Under the pieces are notes generated by a model. It was not told the DNA's origin. It saw nothing but the letters and a program-made list of their open reading frames with translations, and did not search any database. Shown here one piece after another: positions 8,735-17,783 of a DNA stretch of 64,000 nt (the stretch's first letter is position 1; each line of letters begins with the position of its first letter). Location of the stretch: positions 310,001-374,000 of the forward strand of contig NZ_FTMX01000006.1 in the NCBI RefSeq assembly GCF_900156045.1. The letters are read 5' to 3'. The stretch comes from Peribacillus simplex (GTDB taxonomy: Bacteria > Bacillota > Bacilli > Bacillales > DSM-1321). The position numbers and the translations under genes are program-made.

Positions 8735-9262
8735 ATGAATAAGGAATGGTTAACTAATTTGGTTGGGAAAGTTCTAAAGGTAGATAGAGGAGGGCCTGAA
8801 TCTCGGACAGGATTATTATTAGGCATATACGATGACCACTTATCGATCTTAACTGAACAAGAAGGTGTTATCTACTATAAAACCGACCATATCAAAAGTA
8901 TTACCGAGAATGTAAAGAAGGGATTCCAATTTCAACTGGAGGTTCCCGAAGATTTTACTTTTAAAACAGCTGCAACTTTTAAAGGCTTACTAGGTGACCT
9001 CAGAAATCAATGGGTAAATATTAACCGAGGCGGCCCCGAGAAGCTTGAAGGAGTACTTCATGATATTAATGATGAATTCATAACATTAATACTAAACGAA
9101 GAAGTTATTCGCCTGTCAATGTTCCATATCCGCAGCATCAGTTACGGTGCAAGAGTAGAGAAACCTAAAGAAGAAGAAAAATCAGAAAAAAATAAAGATA
9201 ATAAAGACGGTGGAAAATCGGAAAAAAATAAAGATAATAAAGCAGAAGAAAAAGAAAAATAG
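8735..9262 (+). CDS. CotB-like spore coat protein
   Basis: A 175-residue protein with two copies of the CotB repeat: residues 3-55 (VGKVLKVDRGGPESRTGLLLGIYDD) and 86-140 (WVNINRGGPEKLEGVLHDINDE), each ending in an HIxSI motif. The RGGPE turns match those of B. subtilis CotB, an outer spore coat protein. The tail (145-175) is Lys/Glu/Asn-rich with two EKNKDNK-type repeats rather than the Ser-rich tail of CotB. AGGAGGGG precedes the ATG. It heads a coat gene cluster and is expected to be mother-cell expressed late in sporulation. Confidence 0.82.
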   Translation: MNKEWLTNLVGKVLKVDRGGPESRTGLLLGIYDDHLSILTEQEGVIYYKTDHIKSITENVKKGFQFQLEVPEDFTFKTAATFKGLLGDLRNQWVNINRGGPEKLEGVLHDINDEFITLILNEEVIRLSMFHIRSISYGARVEKPKEEEKSEKNKDNKDGGKSEKNKDNKAEEKEK

Positions 9263-9281
9263 TATTTCCCATAAATGATGT

Positions 9282-9303
9282 GTCGCTTCCGGACAGAAGC
9301 GAC
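9282..9303 (+). terminator. hairpin between two CotB-like genes
   Basis: Arms 9282-9289 and 9296-9303 (GTCGCTTC / GAAGCGAC) form a perfect 8-bp stem with a 6-base loop. No T tract follows, so it may act as mRNA processing or partial attenuation between the coat genes rather than full termination. Confidence 0.45.
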
Positions 9304-9331
9304 CATCCAATTAAAAAGGGGGACTCATCAG

Positions 9332-10729
9332 ATGAAAAAACAAAATTTTCAAGAGGCACTTAATTCACTGATAGGTTTTAATATTAGTATTATTTCTGAT
9401 GATAAAACTGTTCATGATGGGGTAGTACTTGATGTGAAGAGCGACTTTATTGTCATTCAAATTAATCCAAATAAACAATGTTATTTCAACTTAAATCAGG
9501 TTTATGCCTTATCAAAAAACACCAAAGAATTCCAGGCTCAAATACTTGATCACGAACTAACACAGAAACAAAGTTTTACAGAATTAATAAATGAACTCCA
9601 AGGCCATTGGGTGACAGTAAACAAAGATAATAATCTATCGTTTGACGGATTTTTAAGTACCGTAACTAATAATTATATCGTTTTATTAAATAAGGATAAA
9701 CAGCTTTATGTACAATTATCAAATATACTCTATATTTTCAAAGGGATAGATAAAAAGGAATCGTCAGAGAACAAACAGCAGGAAAATAAGGACGAAAAAA
9801 CTGAAAATAAACAGTCAGAAGGGGATCAAGTTAAGGAAAGTGATTCCATATTGAAGGAAGACACTGAAATTAATTCCAAAGGGGAGGAAGAGCCTGTTGA
9901 CCAGAAACAAGAACAGGACATTTTAACTATTGGAAAAGAGGAACCAACTTCTGCCCCTCCGGAAGTTTTATCTGACGTGAAAGAAGAACCGACTGTTCAA
10001 TCTACAGTAAATCAAGTGGACAAAGATCAATCCAATGTACAAGAAAGTACGGATCAATATACGGAACAAAAATCCCCTGAAAGTAAGAAGGAAAACCCTA
10101 CAGCAACTAATCCTGTCCATCCGGAAGTTTTATCTGACGTGAAAGAAGAACCGACTGTTCATTCTACAGTAAATGAAGTGAAAAAAAATCAATCCAATGT
10201 AAAGAAAAGTACGGATAAAAATAAGAAACAAAAATCCCGGAAAAAAAAGAAAAAAGAAAGTAAGAAGGAAAACCCTACAGCAAGTAATCCTGCCCCTCCG
10301 GAAGTTTTATCTAACGTGAAAGAAGAACCGACTGTTCAATCAACAATAAAAAAAGTGAGCAAAAATCAATCCAATGTAAAGAAAAGTACGGATAAACATA
10401 AGAAACAAAAATCCCAGGAAAAGAAGAAAAAAGAAAGTAAGAAGGAAAACCCTTCAGTAACTAATAAAAAAGATATTCAAGAGGCAATCCAAGAAAACCC
10501 GACTGGGGAATTCAGGAACTCAAGCCCTGAAGAAATGAATGAACAATCCGCAAAGAAAAATAATTTAAAAGAAAAAAGGAAACTGATAGATAAGAAATGT
10601 TACGAATTAATGAAGTCCACTGAAAAGGTGTATGCAGAAAATGGAAAACGAAAAACAGAATATTATTCATTGATGAAATTTGCTGAAAGAATGAAGGGGA
10701 AATTGAAGGCAAAACGGGTAAAGCCTTAA
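9332..10729 (+). CDS. large CotB-related protein with repetitive Lys/Glu-rich tail
   Basis: A 465-residue protein. Residues 1-135 contain two CotB-type Sm-like repeats (LIGFNISIISDDKTVHDGVV and LQGHWVTVNKDNNLSFDGFL), although the RGGPE turn is replaced. Residues 145-400 are low-complexity and include three tandem units of about 55 residues built around PEVLSDVKEEPTVQST and NQSNVKKSTDK. The last 60 residues are Lys-rich. I start at ATG 9332 (AAAGGGGG upstream); an earlier in-frame ATG at 9275 lies before the hairpin. Likely a coat scaffold; CotB tails are CotH phosphorylation targets, which is only suggestive here. Confidence 0.72.
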   Translation: MKKQNFQEALNSLIGFNISIISDDKTVHDGVVLDVKSDFIVIQINPNKQCYFNLNQVYALSKNTKEFQAQILDHELTQKQSFTELINELQGHWVTVNKDNNLSFDGFLSTVTNNYIVLLNKDKQLYVQLSNILYIFKGIDKKESSENKQQENKDEKTENKQSEGDQVKESDSILKEDTEINSKGEEEPVDQKQEQDILTIGKEEPTSAPPEVLSDVKEEPTVQSTVNQVDKDQSNVQESTDQYTEQKSPESKKENPTATNPVHPEVLSDVKEEPTVHSTVNEVKKNQSNVKKSTDKNKKQKSRKKKKKESKKENPTASNPAPPEVLSNVKEEPTVQSTIKKVSKNQSNVKKSTDKHKKQKSQEKKKKESKKENPSVTNKKDIQEAIQENPTGEFRNSSPEEMNEQSAKKNNLKEKRKLIDKKCYELMKSTEKVYAENGKRKTEYYSLMKFAERMKGKLKAKRVKP

Positions 10730-10765
10730 GATAAAATTAAAGGCCAATTGAAAGGAGGACATGGA

Positions 10766-10915
10766 ATGATGATTTTGTTTTTTTCTGTACTTGGAGGAGT
10801 CTTCTATTCCTTTTTTGTAAAACCTCAAAATCAAACCACTCCTGATACCGTAAAAAATTACACCATCCAAAAACAAGGCGGCGGAGGTAAATACTTAGTT
10901 TACAAATTGTCTTGA
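10766..10915 (+). CDS. small hypothetical protein with N-terminal membrane segment
   Basis: This 49-residue ORF has AAAGGAGG 7-10 nt before two adjacent ATGs (10766, 10769). It begins with a hydrophobic segment (MMILFFSVLGGVFYSFFV), then a polar part ending in KQGGGGKYLVYKLS. It is co-directional with the coat genes and sits between the large CotB-related gene and the arsB remnant, whose ATG overlaps its stop codon by one base. I do not recognise a family. Confidence 0.5.
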   Translation: MMILFFSVLGGVFYSFFVKPQNQTTPDTVKNYTIQKQGGGGKYLVYKLS

Positions 10916-11651
10916 TGTCAATAATTTTTACTTTAACTATTATTCTCATGTTATGGAGACCATTTGGGATTAATGAAAAAATGGGATAAAACCTTTCACG
11001 CTATGTGCATACTCATCCACTCAATGTTAAACAACAATCCGAAGATAATGATTGGAAGTTGTTTAAAATGAGTTTTGCAATCATCATCTTAACTCGGCGA
11101 GCTTCTTCGCACTTACACCATTTGGGGTTCCCTTGGAATTGGTCGGTGGGAGCGTTCCTTTTGATATTACTGAGATGGTATAAAACCAAAACTGGTCTTA
11201 GCGATATTGTAAAGAAAACACCCTGGCATGTTCTTTCATTTGCTTTCAATATGTACGTGCTGGTATATGGTTTGAAGAATGTTGGCTTGAACGATTATAT
11301 AGTCAGCAATTTAAAACCCTTAATTATGGATAGCCCATTCAACGCAACCATGATCATGGGCATATTATTAACTAATAATCTTCCTGCAGTTATGATAGGG
11401 ACTTTGTCGATAACAGAGATGGGATAGGATCCTCACCTTGTGCAAATTGCTTATCTTGCTAACGTGATCGGAAGCGATATAGGTGCTTTGTTGACGCCTG
11501 ATGGTACGCTGGCTACATTAATTTGGATGTTTATATTGAAGAAACACTCCATCGATATCTCATGGGGAAGTATCTTAGAGTTACCTTTTTGATAATTCCT
11601 ATAGGGTTAATCGTAAGTTTGTATTTTTGGACCGCTTGGCTATTAATGTAG
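10915..11651 (+). pseudogene. arsB-type (ArsB/NhaD superfamily) transporter pseudogene
   Basis: Three segments match ArsB in order. 10915-10986 gives the N-terminal LTIILMLWRPFGIN, followed by a stop and an internal deletion of roughly 170 residues. 11005-11424 gives TPWHVLSFAFNMYVLVYGLKNVG and LLTNNLPAVMIGTLSI, ended by TAG. 11428-11592 continues in frame with ANVIGSDIGALLTPDG and LATLIWMF, then a frameshift leads to IPIGLIVSLYFW. Multiple lesions make it non-functional. It lies inside the coat cluster. Confidence 0.82.
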
Positions 11652-11666
11652 GAAGGAGGGGTGATT

Positions 11667-12335
11667 ATGAATAAAATCTTACAAAATCTCAGAGGAAAAA
11701 CAATTAAAATAGAACTTTCTGGAAAAAAATTCTTTTTCGGTACATTGGTTGATACTGGTATTGATGTAGTGGTTATCTTTAATGGACAGGATTTTGTGTA
11801 TCTTCCAATAATTCATATTCAAAATTGCAAAGTAAATACTACGGAAAACGAGGAGATTTCCCTCCCTGTAGATTCACCTGGAATTGAAGCTGAGGAAGAA
11901 TTATCACTACGAAAAACTCTTTTATCCGCGAAAGGGATGTTCACGGAAATATACGTAACTGGTAACCAGCCTTTACACGGGTATATAACAAGGGTGATGA
12001 ATAATTACTTTGAATTCTATTCACCAGTTTATAAGACTATGTATATACCTTTATTTCATTTAAAGTGGATTATCCCATACACGGACAATCAAACTCCTTA
12101 TGGTTTAAGTAACAAGGATCTTCCTGTACATCCTTCAAACCTTTCATTGGCAAGAACCTTTGACGTACAAGTGGAAAAACTGATCGGTAGCTTAATTATT
12201 TTTAATATAGGAGAAAACTCCAATTTAATTGGACAAATTAATAAGTTAGAAGATAATTTTGTTGAACTTATTACGGCAAGGGAGGAACCTGTATATTTAA
12301 ATCTTCATCATATTAAAACAGTTCACCTACCCTGA
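11667..12335 (+). CDS. CotB-like protein with three Sm-like repeats
   Basis: A 222-residue protein with three repeats of the CotB/LSM-like pattern at about 3-55, 83-135 and 165-222, each closing with an HI/HL motif (IIHIQNC, LFHLKWI, LHHIKTVHLP). The GGPE turns are lost. GGAGGGG lies upstream of the ATG at 11667; GTG 11661 overlaps that site and is less likely. It ends the coat cluster and is followed by a strong terminator. Coat function is inferred from similarity and neighbours. Confidence 0.65.
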   Translation: MNKILQNLRGKTIKIELSGKKFFFGTLVDTGIDVVVIFNGQDFVYLPIIHIQNCKVNTTENEEISLPVDSPGIEAEEELSLRKTLLSAKGMFTEIYVTGNQPLHGYITRVMNNYFEFYSPVYKTMYIPLFHLKWIIPYTDNQTPYGLSNKDLPVHPSNLSLARTFDVQVEKLIGSLIIFNIGENSNLIGQINKLEDNFVELITAREEPVYLNLHHIKTVHLP

Positions 12336-12341
12336 ATAAAA

Positions 12342-12364
12342 GGCAGCAAATATGCTGCCTTTTT
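12342..12364 (+). terminator. rho-independent terminator of the coat cluster
   Basis: Stem GGCAGCA (12342-12348) and TGCTGCC (12353-12359), loop AATA, then TTTTT. It starts 6 bp after the stop codon of the last coat gene. Confidence 0.88.
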
Positions 12365-12597
12365 GATATTCCTTTTCTAAAGCGTAAACAAGGTGAGAAT
12401 ACTTTACGAAAAACCCACTTCTTACATATTTATCTTTTATCTATAAGATATAAAAAGCTTCTGAAAAGGAGCTTTTTTCAATGGTTCACCAATAGCTTTA
12501 GTGTAAGTGGATTTATCGCATTGTATATTTCCTTATCTATTTTAATTAAATAAATCAAAGTTTAAAAGCAGACGTTACGTGAGAATCTTTTAGAATA

Positions 12598-13593
12598 TCA
12601 CCAACTATTTTTCAGAACAATTTTTCCAATCGCCTTGCCTGACTCCATGTATTCATGGGCTTTTGAAACTTCATCAAACGTAAAAATGTTTGGATCCACA
12701 AGCGGACGCAGCTGCTCTTCCTCAACCAGCCGAGCAACCTTCTTCAAAATTTCTCCATAATGCTTATGCATGTCCTTGTTTAATATCTTCAACAACATAA
12801 AGGTAACATGCAGAGAAAGTCCCTTTGAATGCACTGGGGAGAGGTCATGGGTCGAACGGGTAGCAATGGCTGCTACCGTTCCATGTACCGCAGCCGCCTC
12901 AAAGGAGCGATCAAGGTTTTCTCCTCCTACCGTATCGAACACAACGTCAAATCCTTTTCCGTCTGTATATTTCTGTACATAGTCGTGAACGCTTTCTGCG
13001 CGATAATTAATAGTTACATCTGCACCAAGACTTGTGCCAATCTCCAGTTTCTCTTGCGAAGAGGCAGTTGTATAGACTGTGGCGCCTTTCCATTTCGCCA
13101 GTTGAATGGCAATGTGTCCTACACCGCCGGTCGCTGCATGGATCAGTATATTCTGTCCAGGGAGTAGATTTGCCCGATTGAATAATGCTTCCCATGCGGT
13201 AATGGCAACCAATGGTAAAGCTGCGGCTTCTTCCATCGTCAAATTTTTCGGTTTGTGAGCAAGTAAATCGACATCCGCCAGCATTAACTCTGCAAGTGCA
13301 CCGCCAGTCCCTCTAAAGCCACCCGCGCATCCAAATACTTCATCGCCAACATTAAACTCGGTTACTCCTTCACCCACTGCAAATACCAAACCTGCAACAT
13401 CCCCATGTAATACTGCCGGAAACTCGGGGGAAACGGCTGGAACTGCACCAGCACGGACTTTCGTATCAATGGGGTTTACACTTGTAGCTTTGACTTGAAT
13501 GAGGACATGTCCAGGTTTTAGTTCAGGTTTTGAAATCTCTTTAAATTGAAATACGGAGGGTTCACCAAAAGATTGAATAATTTGTGCTTTCAC
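12598..13593 (-). CDS. zinc-independent MDR family quinone oxidoreductase / NADPH-dependent reductase
   Basis: A protein of 331 residues with the GroES-like domain (1-120, VNPIDTKVRAG, HGDVAGLV) and a Rossmann domain with nucleotide motif ATGGVGHIAIQLAKW, followed by GADVTINY and FDTVGGE. The structural zinc cysteines are absent, as in quinone oxidoreductases. The start is GTG 13593, with AGGAG 8 nt upstream; GTG 13602 overlaps that site. It is divergent from an HxlR regulator, the usual arrangement for electrophile- or quinone-responsive pairs, so quinone or aldehyde detoxification is likely. Confidence 0.87.
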   Translation of the reverse strand: MKAQIIQSFGEPSVFQFKEISKPELKPGHVLIQVKATSVNPIDTKVRAGAVPAVSPEFPAVLHGDVAGLVFAVGEGVTEFNVGDEVFGCAGGFRGTGGALAELMLADVDLLAHKPKNLTMEEAAALPLVAITAWEALFNRANLLPGQNILIHAATGGVGHIAIQLAKWKGATVYTTASSQEKLEIGTSLGADVTINYRAESVHDYVQKYTDGKGFDVVFDTVGGENLDRSFEAAAVHGTVAAIATRSTHDLSPVHSKGLSLHVTFMLLKILNKDMHKHYGEILKKVARLVEEEQLRPLVDPNIFTFDEVSKAHEYMESGKAIGKIVLKNSW

Positions 13594-13814
13594 TTTAGTC
13601 ACTCCTACTTATTTTTTAGGAAAATGTCTCATCAGACTATTTTCGTAACATCGTTGATGATCAATAGTATGAAAAGAACGAATATTTAGTCTTCTCTTGC
13701 AAAATCAATGATACTTTATATAATATAAAATTAAAAGTACGCACATTTTTGTTTAATAGGATAAAATTTGTAATATAGTATACAATTTGATACTTAAAAG
13801 ATTGGGGTGTCAAT

Positions 13815-14183
13815 ATGAAGGACTTTAAAACGGAAAAGTGCCCTGATACCACTGCTTGTCCTGTTGCAGTTACAGTAGATGTGATAGGAGGCAAATGGAA
13901 AGGGATCATATTATATAACTTAATCTCCGGCCCTAAACGCTTTAACGAGTTAGGGAGACTTATGCCCTATACCACAAAACGCATGATAACGTTACAACTT
14001 CGGGAATTGGAACAGGATGGTATTGTACATCGTGAAATTTATCGAGAGATTCCTCCAAAAGTTGAATATTCTCTTACTCCCTTTGGGGAAACATTAAAAC
14101 CTATTATTAACCTAATGCGAGATTGGGGAGATATGAACGGAAATGAGGTATTAATGAAGCGAAAACGATTGGAAATGAAATAG
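13815..14183 (+). CDS. HxlR family transcriptional regulator
   Basis: A 122-residue winged-helix protein with the family core CPVAVTVDVIGGKWKGIILYNL, FNELGRLMPYTTKRMI, LRELEQDGIVHREIY and VEYSLTPFGE. Two cysteines sit at 9 and 15; Cys15 aligns with the conserved N-terminal cysteine used as redox switch in HypR and relatives. GGGGTG precedes the ATG. The 221-bp divergent spacer to the oxidoreductase probably holds its operator. Thiol-based sensing is inference. Confidence 0.9.
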   Translation: MKDFKTEKCPDTTACPVAVTVDVIGGKWKGIILYNLISGPKRFNELGRLMPYTTKRMITLQLRELEQDGIVHREIYREIPPKVEYSLTPFGETLKPIINLMRDWGDMNGNEVLMKRKRLEMK

Positions 14184-14222
14184 ACAAGGTATTCTAATAA
14201 AGGATGTCTAATTGTTAAAATA

Positions 14223-14475
14223 TCAGAGCTGCCTTTAAGACAGTGTTTTTAGAAAAAAGGTTCTATCTAAAGTATAAAAAAGTTGATTGGAACGGAAGGT
14301 GCGAGACTCCTGCGGGAAAAGCGTGTCAAAGGGAGACCCCGCAGGCGCAAGCCGAGGAGGCTCCCTGACCGCCCGCGGAAAGCGAGTGCCTGGAATGGAA
14401 ATCAACGTCCAAGTTGTACAAACCATAAAGAAACTGTAGATAAACTCGATTTTCATCTAGTGTCTACAGTCTGGG
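14223..14475 (+). repeat. 250-bp repeat, left copy flanking the DUF3885 gene
   Basis: Nearly identical to 15228-15483 in the same orientation, with only a handful of differences. It contains a GATTGGAACGGAAGG...GGAAATCAAC core related to the AAGGCT MITE, and G+C-rich inner hairpins. It begins with the central hairpin of a CTAAC element (AGAGCTGCCTTTAAGACAG), and CTAAC-like sequence resumes after it, so it also looks inserted into one. ORFs across it are artefacts. Confidence 0.8.
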
Positions 14476-14562
14476 AGTTGCATAGGCAGCTCTTTTTTTT
14501 ATGCAACCAAAGGGGCATGTTACATGGATAGGTATAATGAAGGAACATAATGAGGTGAAAAA

Positions 14563-15189
14563 ATGCTTTTAAACGAATTTATGAATGAAAATTTCCCGAA
14601 CTTAGAACTTAGACCGCCGTTGTTTTATACTTGGAAAACGGGCATCCGTTTTGAATTAGGTGTGGACTATGATAGTGATTATGCTTATGAAAATAGCCCA
14701 TATCTACAAGGAGTATATAAAAGGGCTATCACTTTATTCAAGTCCTTGCATTCTCATAAAGATGATATTTATATCGTAGTTGACGTAAACGATTATTCCG
14801 ATGGTTTTAAACATAAATCAAACACTTTTTCACGGTATATTAAAGAGAAGCCGCTCTTATACCGGTTAAACCAAACGACAACTTTTCATGACGATGATGA
14901 AGAAGGAACATATAAAACACATAGATTTACGTTAAAGTGCAGAACGTCTGACTTCAAATACATTCCTATGCTAAAAGCAATCTGTAATCAAGATATGGGA
15001 ATAAGGCCAAGTATTTTTAATAGAGTCTATTTTATAAACATCAACAGGAAAACTATATTTCACGTTTATGATGACAGGGGTTGTGATTTATTGGCGACTT
15101 CGCCCGAAACGATAAGAGATGTTTATGATAAATACAACGACTGGATATTAGACTACGACAGAAATGAAATAGACGAAGGATTCAAATAA
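14563..15189 (+). CDS. DUF3885 domain protein
   Basis: A 208-residue protein carrying the family marks: N-terminal LRPPLFYTWKTGIRFELG and C-terminal IFHVYDDRGCDLLA followed by YNDWILDYDR. No biochemical function is known to me; such genes recur in accessory clusters of Bacillaceae. GAGGTG lies 6 nt before the ATG. The gene sits alone between two near-identical 250-bp direct repeats, which suggests it could be lost or duplicated by recombination. Confidence 0.8.
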   Translation: MLLNEFMNENFPNLELRPPLFYTWKTGIRFELGVDYDSDYAYENSPYLQGVYKRAITLFKSLHSHKDDIYIVVDVNDYSDGFKHKSNTFSRYIKEKPLLYRLNQTTTFHDDDEEGTYKTHRFTLKCRTSDFKYIPMLKAICNQDMGIRPSIFNRVYFININRKTIFHVYDDRGCDLLATSPETIRDVYDKYNDWILDYDRNEIDEGFK

Positions 15190-15227
15190 GGGGCACCCTG
15201 TTAAAATATCAGGTGCTATAGCAAAGA

Positions 15228-15483
15228 TCAGAGCTGCCTTTAAGACAGAGTTTTTAGAAAAAAGGTTCTATCTAAAGTATAAAAAAGTTGATTGGAACGG
15301 AAGGTGCGAGACTCCTGCGGGAAAAGCGCGTCAAAGGGAGACCCCGCAGGCGCAAGCCGAGGAGGCTCCCTGACCGCCCGCGGAAAGCGAGTGCCTGGAA
15401 TGGAAATCAACGTCAAAGTTGTACAAACCATAAAGAAACTGTAGATAAACTCGATTTTCATCTAGTTTGTCTACAGTCTGGAG
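15228..15483 (+). repeat. 250-bp repeat, right copy flanking the DUF3885 gene
   Basis: Direct repeat partner of 14223-14475. Differences seen include CAGAG for CAGTG near the start, AGCGCGTC for AGCGTGTC, GTCAAAG for GTCCAAG, and one extra base near TCTAGTTTGTC. Such similarity suggests a recent duplication or gene conversion. Confidence 0.8.
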
Positions 15484-15538
15484 CTGTCTTTATGGCAACC
15501 TTTTTTTCCAGGGTAATGGATTTTAACAACTTTTACTT

Positions 15539-15602
15539 CAATAAGGAAGGTTGCTGACGCAGCCTTTTTATAATGCACTAAAGGGCAGATTAGTTGAATG
15601 AG
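15539..15602 (+). repeat. CTAAC element, 3' part
   Basis: Central hairpin GGTTGCTGACGCAGCC with a T tract, then CACTAAAGGGCAGATTAGTTGAA. The 5' stem is displaced by the 250-bp repeat upstream. Confidence 0.6.
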
Positions 15603-15663
15603 AAAATGTAATTTTATGTTAAAATAGAGGTGGAGATATGTATAAAAAAGGAGGTAGTTTAAT

Positions 15664-15963
15664 ATGCCAACCTGTCAGAATTGTGGTTATAAGTGGAGAT
15701 GGAGAGAAACTTTTGTAAAAATATTCACGTTTAAAAGTAGGTTAAAATGTTCCTCCTGTGAAGGATTCCAATACGTTTCAAAAAAATCAAAAAACCGATT
15801 AAGTCTATTTGTATTTACTCCATTTTTGATTTGGTTACCGTTAGTATCATTTGGTGTACCTAAGGGTTTTATCTTAGTTTCAGAATTAGTTTCTTATGTT
15901 TTAGTGTTTGTTTGGATGCCATTTCTATATAAACTCAGTAACAAGGAGGAGCCAATTTGGTAG
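15664..15963 (+). CDS. TIGR04104-type putative zinc-ribbon membrane protein
   Basis: A 99-residue protein starting with a CxxC-20-CxxC zinc ribbon: CQNCGYKWRWRET (Cys4, Cys7) and LKCSSCEGF. Two hydrophobic segments follow (about 50-68 and 72-90), so the ribbon probably faces the cytosol from a membrane anchor. AAAGGAGG lies upstream of the ATG. Function unknown; these small proteins are frequent and often multicopy in Bacillaceae. Confidence 0.75.
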   Translation: MPTCQNCGYKWRWRETFVKIFTFKSRLKCSSCEGFQYVSKKSKNRLSLFVFTPFLIWLPLVSFGVPKGFILVSELVSYVLVFVWMPFLYKLSNKEEPIW

Positions 15964-15971
15964 TATTCCTT

Positions 15972-16047
15972 GAACAAACGGGTGAAATATCAGGGGTTGC
16001 TACGGCAGCCTTTTTCTTATGGAACTAACGGGGCAGGATTGTTCAAG
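15972..16047 (+). repeat. CTAAC element copy
   Basis: AACAAACGGGTG start, hairpin GGTTGCTACGGCAGCC with TTTTT, and the 3' stem AACTAACGGGGCAGGATTGTT. It directly follows the zinc-ribbon gene and may terminate it. Confidence 0.65.
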
Positions 16048-16259
16048 AGTACATAAGGAGCTGTTCAACAATTGGGCCAGATTGCGAAGGAAGAATTGCT
16101 GACTTTACAAAAGGTAAATTAGTTAAGGTAAATGGTGGTGAACCGAAAAGAAGGCGCTTTTGAGTGGAGCTATTATTTGGAATTTAATGCATAAGATTGG
16201 AACCAATGCCCATTTCAAACGTAAGTAATGTAAAAGACTTAAGGTTGGGAGGCATAAGT

Positions 16260-16757
16260 ATGAGGCAGCTTTATATAAAGCAGAAGGTATTCAGTCTTAG
16301 CGGGAAATTTACAGTAAAGGATCAGCAGGAGAAGGATATATATTTCGTGGAGGGAAGTTTTATGCAAGTTCCAAAGACTTTCTCCATTATGAATACAGCA
16401 AGAGATGAAGTAGCACTCATTACGAAAAAGGTGTTCAGCTTTTTACCAAAGTTTTTGGTTGAGGTGAATGGTCGAGAGGTATTAACAATAAAGAAGGAAT
16501 TTTCCTTCTTTAAAGCACGATATACAATTGATGCGGCAGGCATTGAAGTACATGGTAATTGGTGGGATATGGATTTTCAAGTTTTACAGCATGGTAAAAT
16601 CGTAGGTAAAGTGGGCAAGGAGTGGTTCACTTGGGGCGATAGCTACAAGGTTCAAATAATAGATGAAGAGATGGAGACCATTATTATTGCACTCGTTGTT
16701 GCAATTGATTGTGTGAAGGCTGATCAAGCAGCTGCTTCCTCAGCAGCGTCGATTTAA
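16260..16757 (+). CDS. LURP-one-related (YxjI-type) protein
   Basis: A 165-residue protein with the tubby-like/LURP-one pattern: YIKQKVFSLSGKFTVKD, YFVEGSFM, ITKKVFSFLPKFLVEVNG, FSFFKARYTIDAAG and GKVGKEWFTWGDSY. The C-terminus is hydrophobic then Ala/Ser-rich (AAASSAASI). I start at ATG 16260 since GGGAGG lies 7 nt before it; 16197 lacks a site. The family is of unknown biochemical role in bacteria. Confidence 0.8.
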   Translation: MRQLYIKQKVFSLSGKFTVKDQQEKDIYFVEGSFMQVPKTFSIMNTARDEVALITKKVFSFLPKFLVEVNGREVLTIKKEFSFFKARYTIDAAGIEVHGNWWDMDFQVLQHGKIVGKVGKEWFTWGDSYKVQIIDEEMETIIIALVVAIDCVKADQAAASSAASI

Positions 16758-16884
16758 ATTAGAAGTGTAAAATCAAAAGGCTGAAAGTTTTTAAAAAACC
16801 ACTGCTTGAATAGGTGCGGTGAACCGTATCATAAATAAATGACAAGGCCATTTCGTACCAAGGTTTTATATTCGTTCTTCAGTA

Positions 16885-16985
16885 ATCGAGCGCGATTCTT
16901 GAATTAGGGTTGCTTTTCTTATAGAACTAACAGGCTGAAGATTGGAGCTGGCTTTAAGGCAGCTTTTTCTTTATGCAACTACTGT
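16885..16985 (+). repeat. two CTAAC element fragments in tandem
   Basis: A 3' stem (AGAACTAACAGGCTGAAG) runs into a new central hairpin AGCTGGCTTTAAGGCAGCT plus T tract and CAACTACTG. The preceding GAGCGCGATTCTTGAATTAG recurs at 42235-42255. Otherwise 16758-17166 has no gene I can support. Confidence 0.55.
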
Positions 16986-17166
16986 ATATAATGTACTCGA
17001 TTTTGTATCTCAAAACAGTTAGAGATTGAATTGGTGCGGTTTTGAGTGGATTAATAACTCTATGTACTCAAATTCATGTCCCCAATGTACTTATCTTTGT
17101 GTCTTCGTACAATAAACGAGGCAGGAGATATTATATTGTCAATAACAGTGATTGAGAGGAAATAAT

Positions 17167-17361
17167 ATGTTTAAAATATTTATACGTGATGACGAATTAA
17201 TAATTGTAAGAGCGAAAGAAGATTTTAGAACGAATGGATATAACGTTAAAAAAGGGGAACTTTTCAAAGCCTCAGAAAAAGAAGGGGTAATTGTAAATGG
17301 TAGTTTCGCGTGTGATTTTGGCAGCCCTAATTTCGAGGCTTGGTTTGAAATAATCGCCTAA
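17167..17361 (+). CDS. small hypothetical protein
   Basis: A 64-residue acidic protein beginning MFKIFIRDDELIIVRAK. AGAGGA lies 6-8 nt before the ATG at 17167, so the start is chosen there and not at the upstream TTG 17152. There is no membrane segment and no recognised domain; predicted beta-rich. It stands alone among repeats. Confidence 0.55.
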   Translation: MFKIFIRDDELIIVRAKEDFRTNGYNVKKGELFKASEKEGVIVNGSFACDFGSPNFEAWFEIIA

Positions 17362-17783
17362 GATAACTATTAAACTGACTGATTCATAAATTTGTTGTCA
17401 ATACTGAAATCAAGGATATATTATGCCTTGCTTTTTTTATTTCTATTACGGATATTTCTTCTATATAGCCCTTCAGAGCAATTTGAGGGGCTTTTTATTT
17501 ATAAATACCATGATTTGATATAAATGCTTGTTAAACTAAAGGGTAGCGTTTCTTTAAAGAGGAGTGCTCTTTTCGTATCCAATTAAAAGGAAGTAAATGT
17601 TATTATTATATGAAAGATGGTTGCTCTTCTATTATAGGTGGAGAAAGCTTTAATACGATATATACTACAATATTAACTTTGGAGGCACACCACTGCAATA
17701 AGACATATAACGAAATTAAGTTCTTGATATATCCCGTCAAGGACATATTATGAAACAGTGCTTTAATAAAGGAGTTGTATAAA
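17362..17783. other. intergenic with terminator-like hairpin
   Basis: A hairpin at about 17467-17492 (AGCCCTTCAG ... TTGAGGGGCT) followed by TTTTTATTT looks like a terminator for the small gene upstream. The rest is AT-rich with no supported gene. Confidence 0.5.

Noticed and set aside
12829..13167. 112-codon plus-strand frame
   Set aside because: Antisense shadow of the quinone oxidoreductase gene.
14283..14531. Plus- and minus-strand frames inside the 250-bp repeats (also 15240-15557)
   Set aside because: They occur because both repeats are G+C-rich non-coding elements; similarity between them reflects the repeat, not protein conservation.
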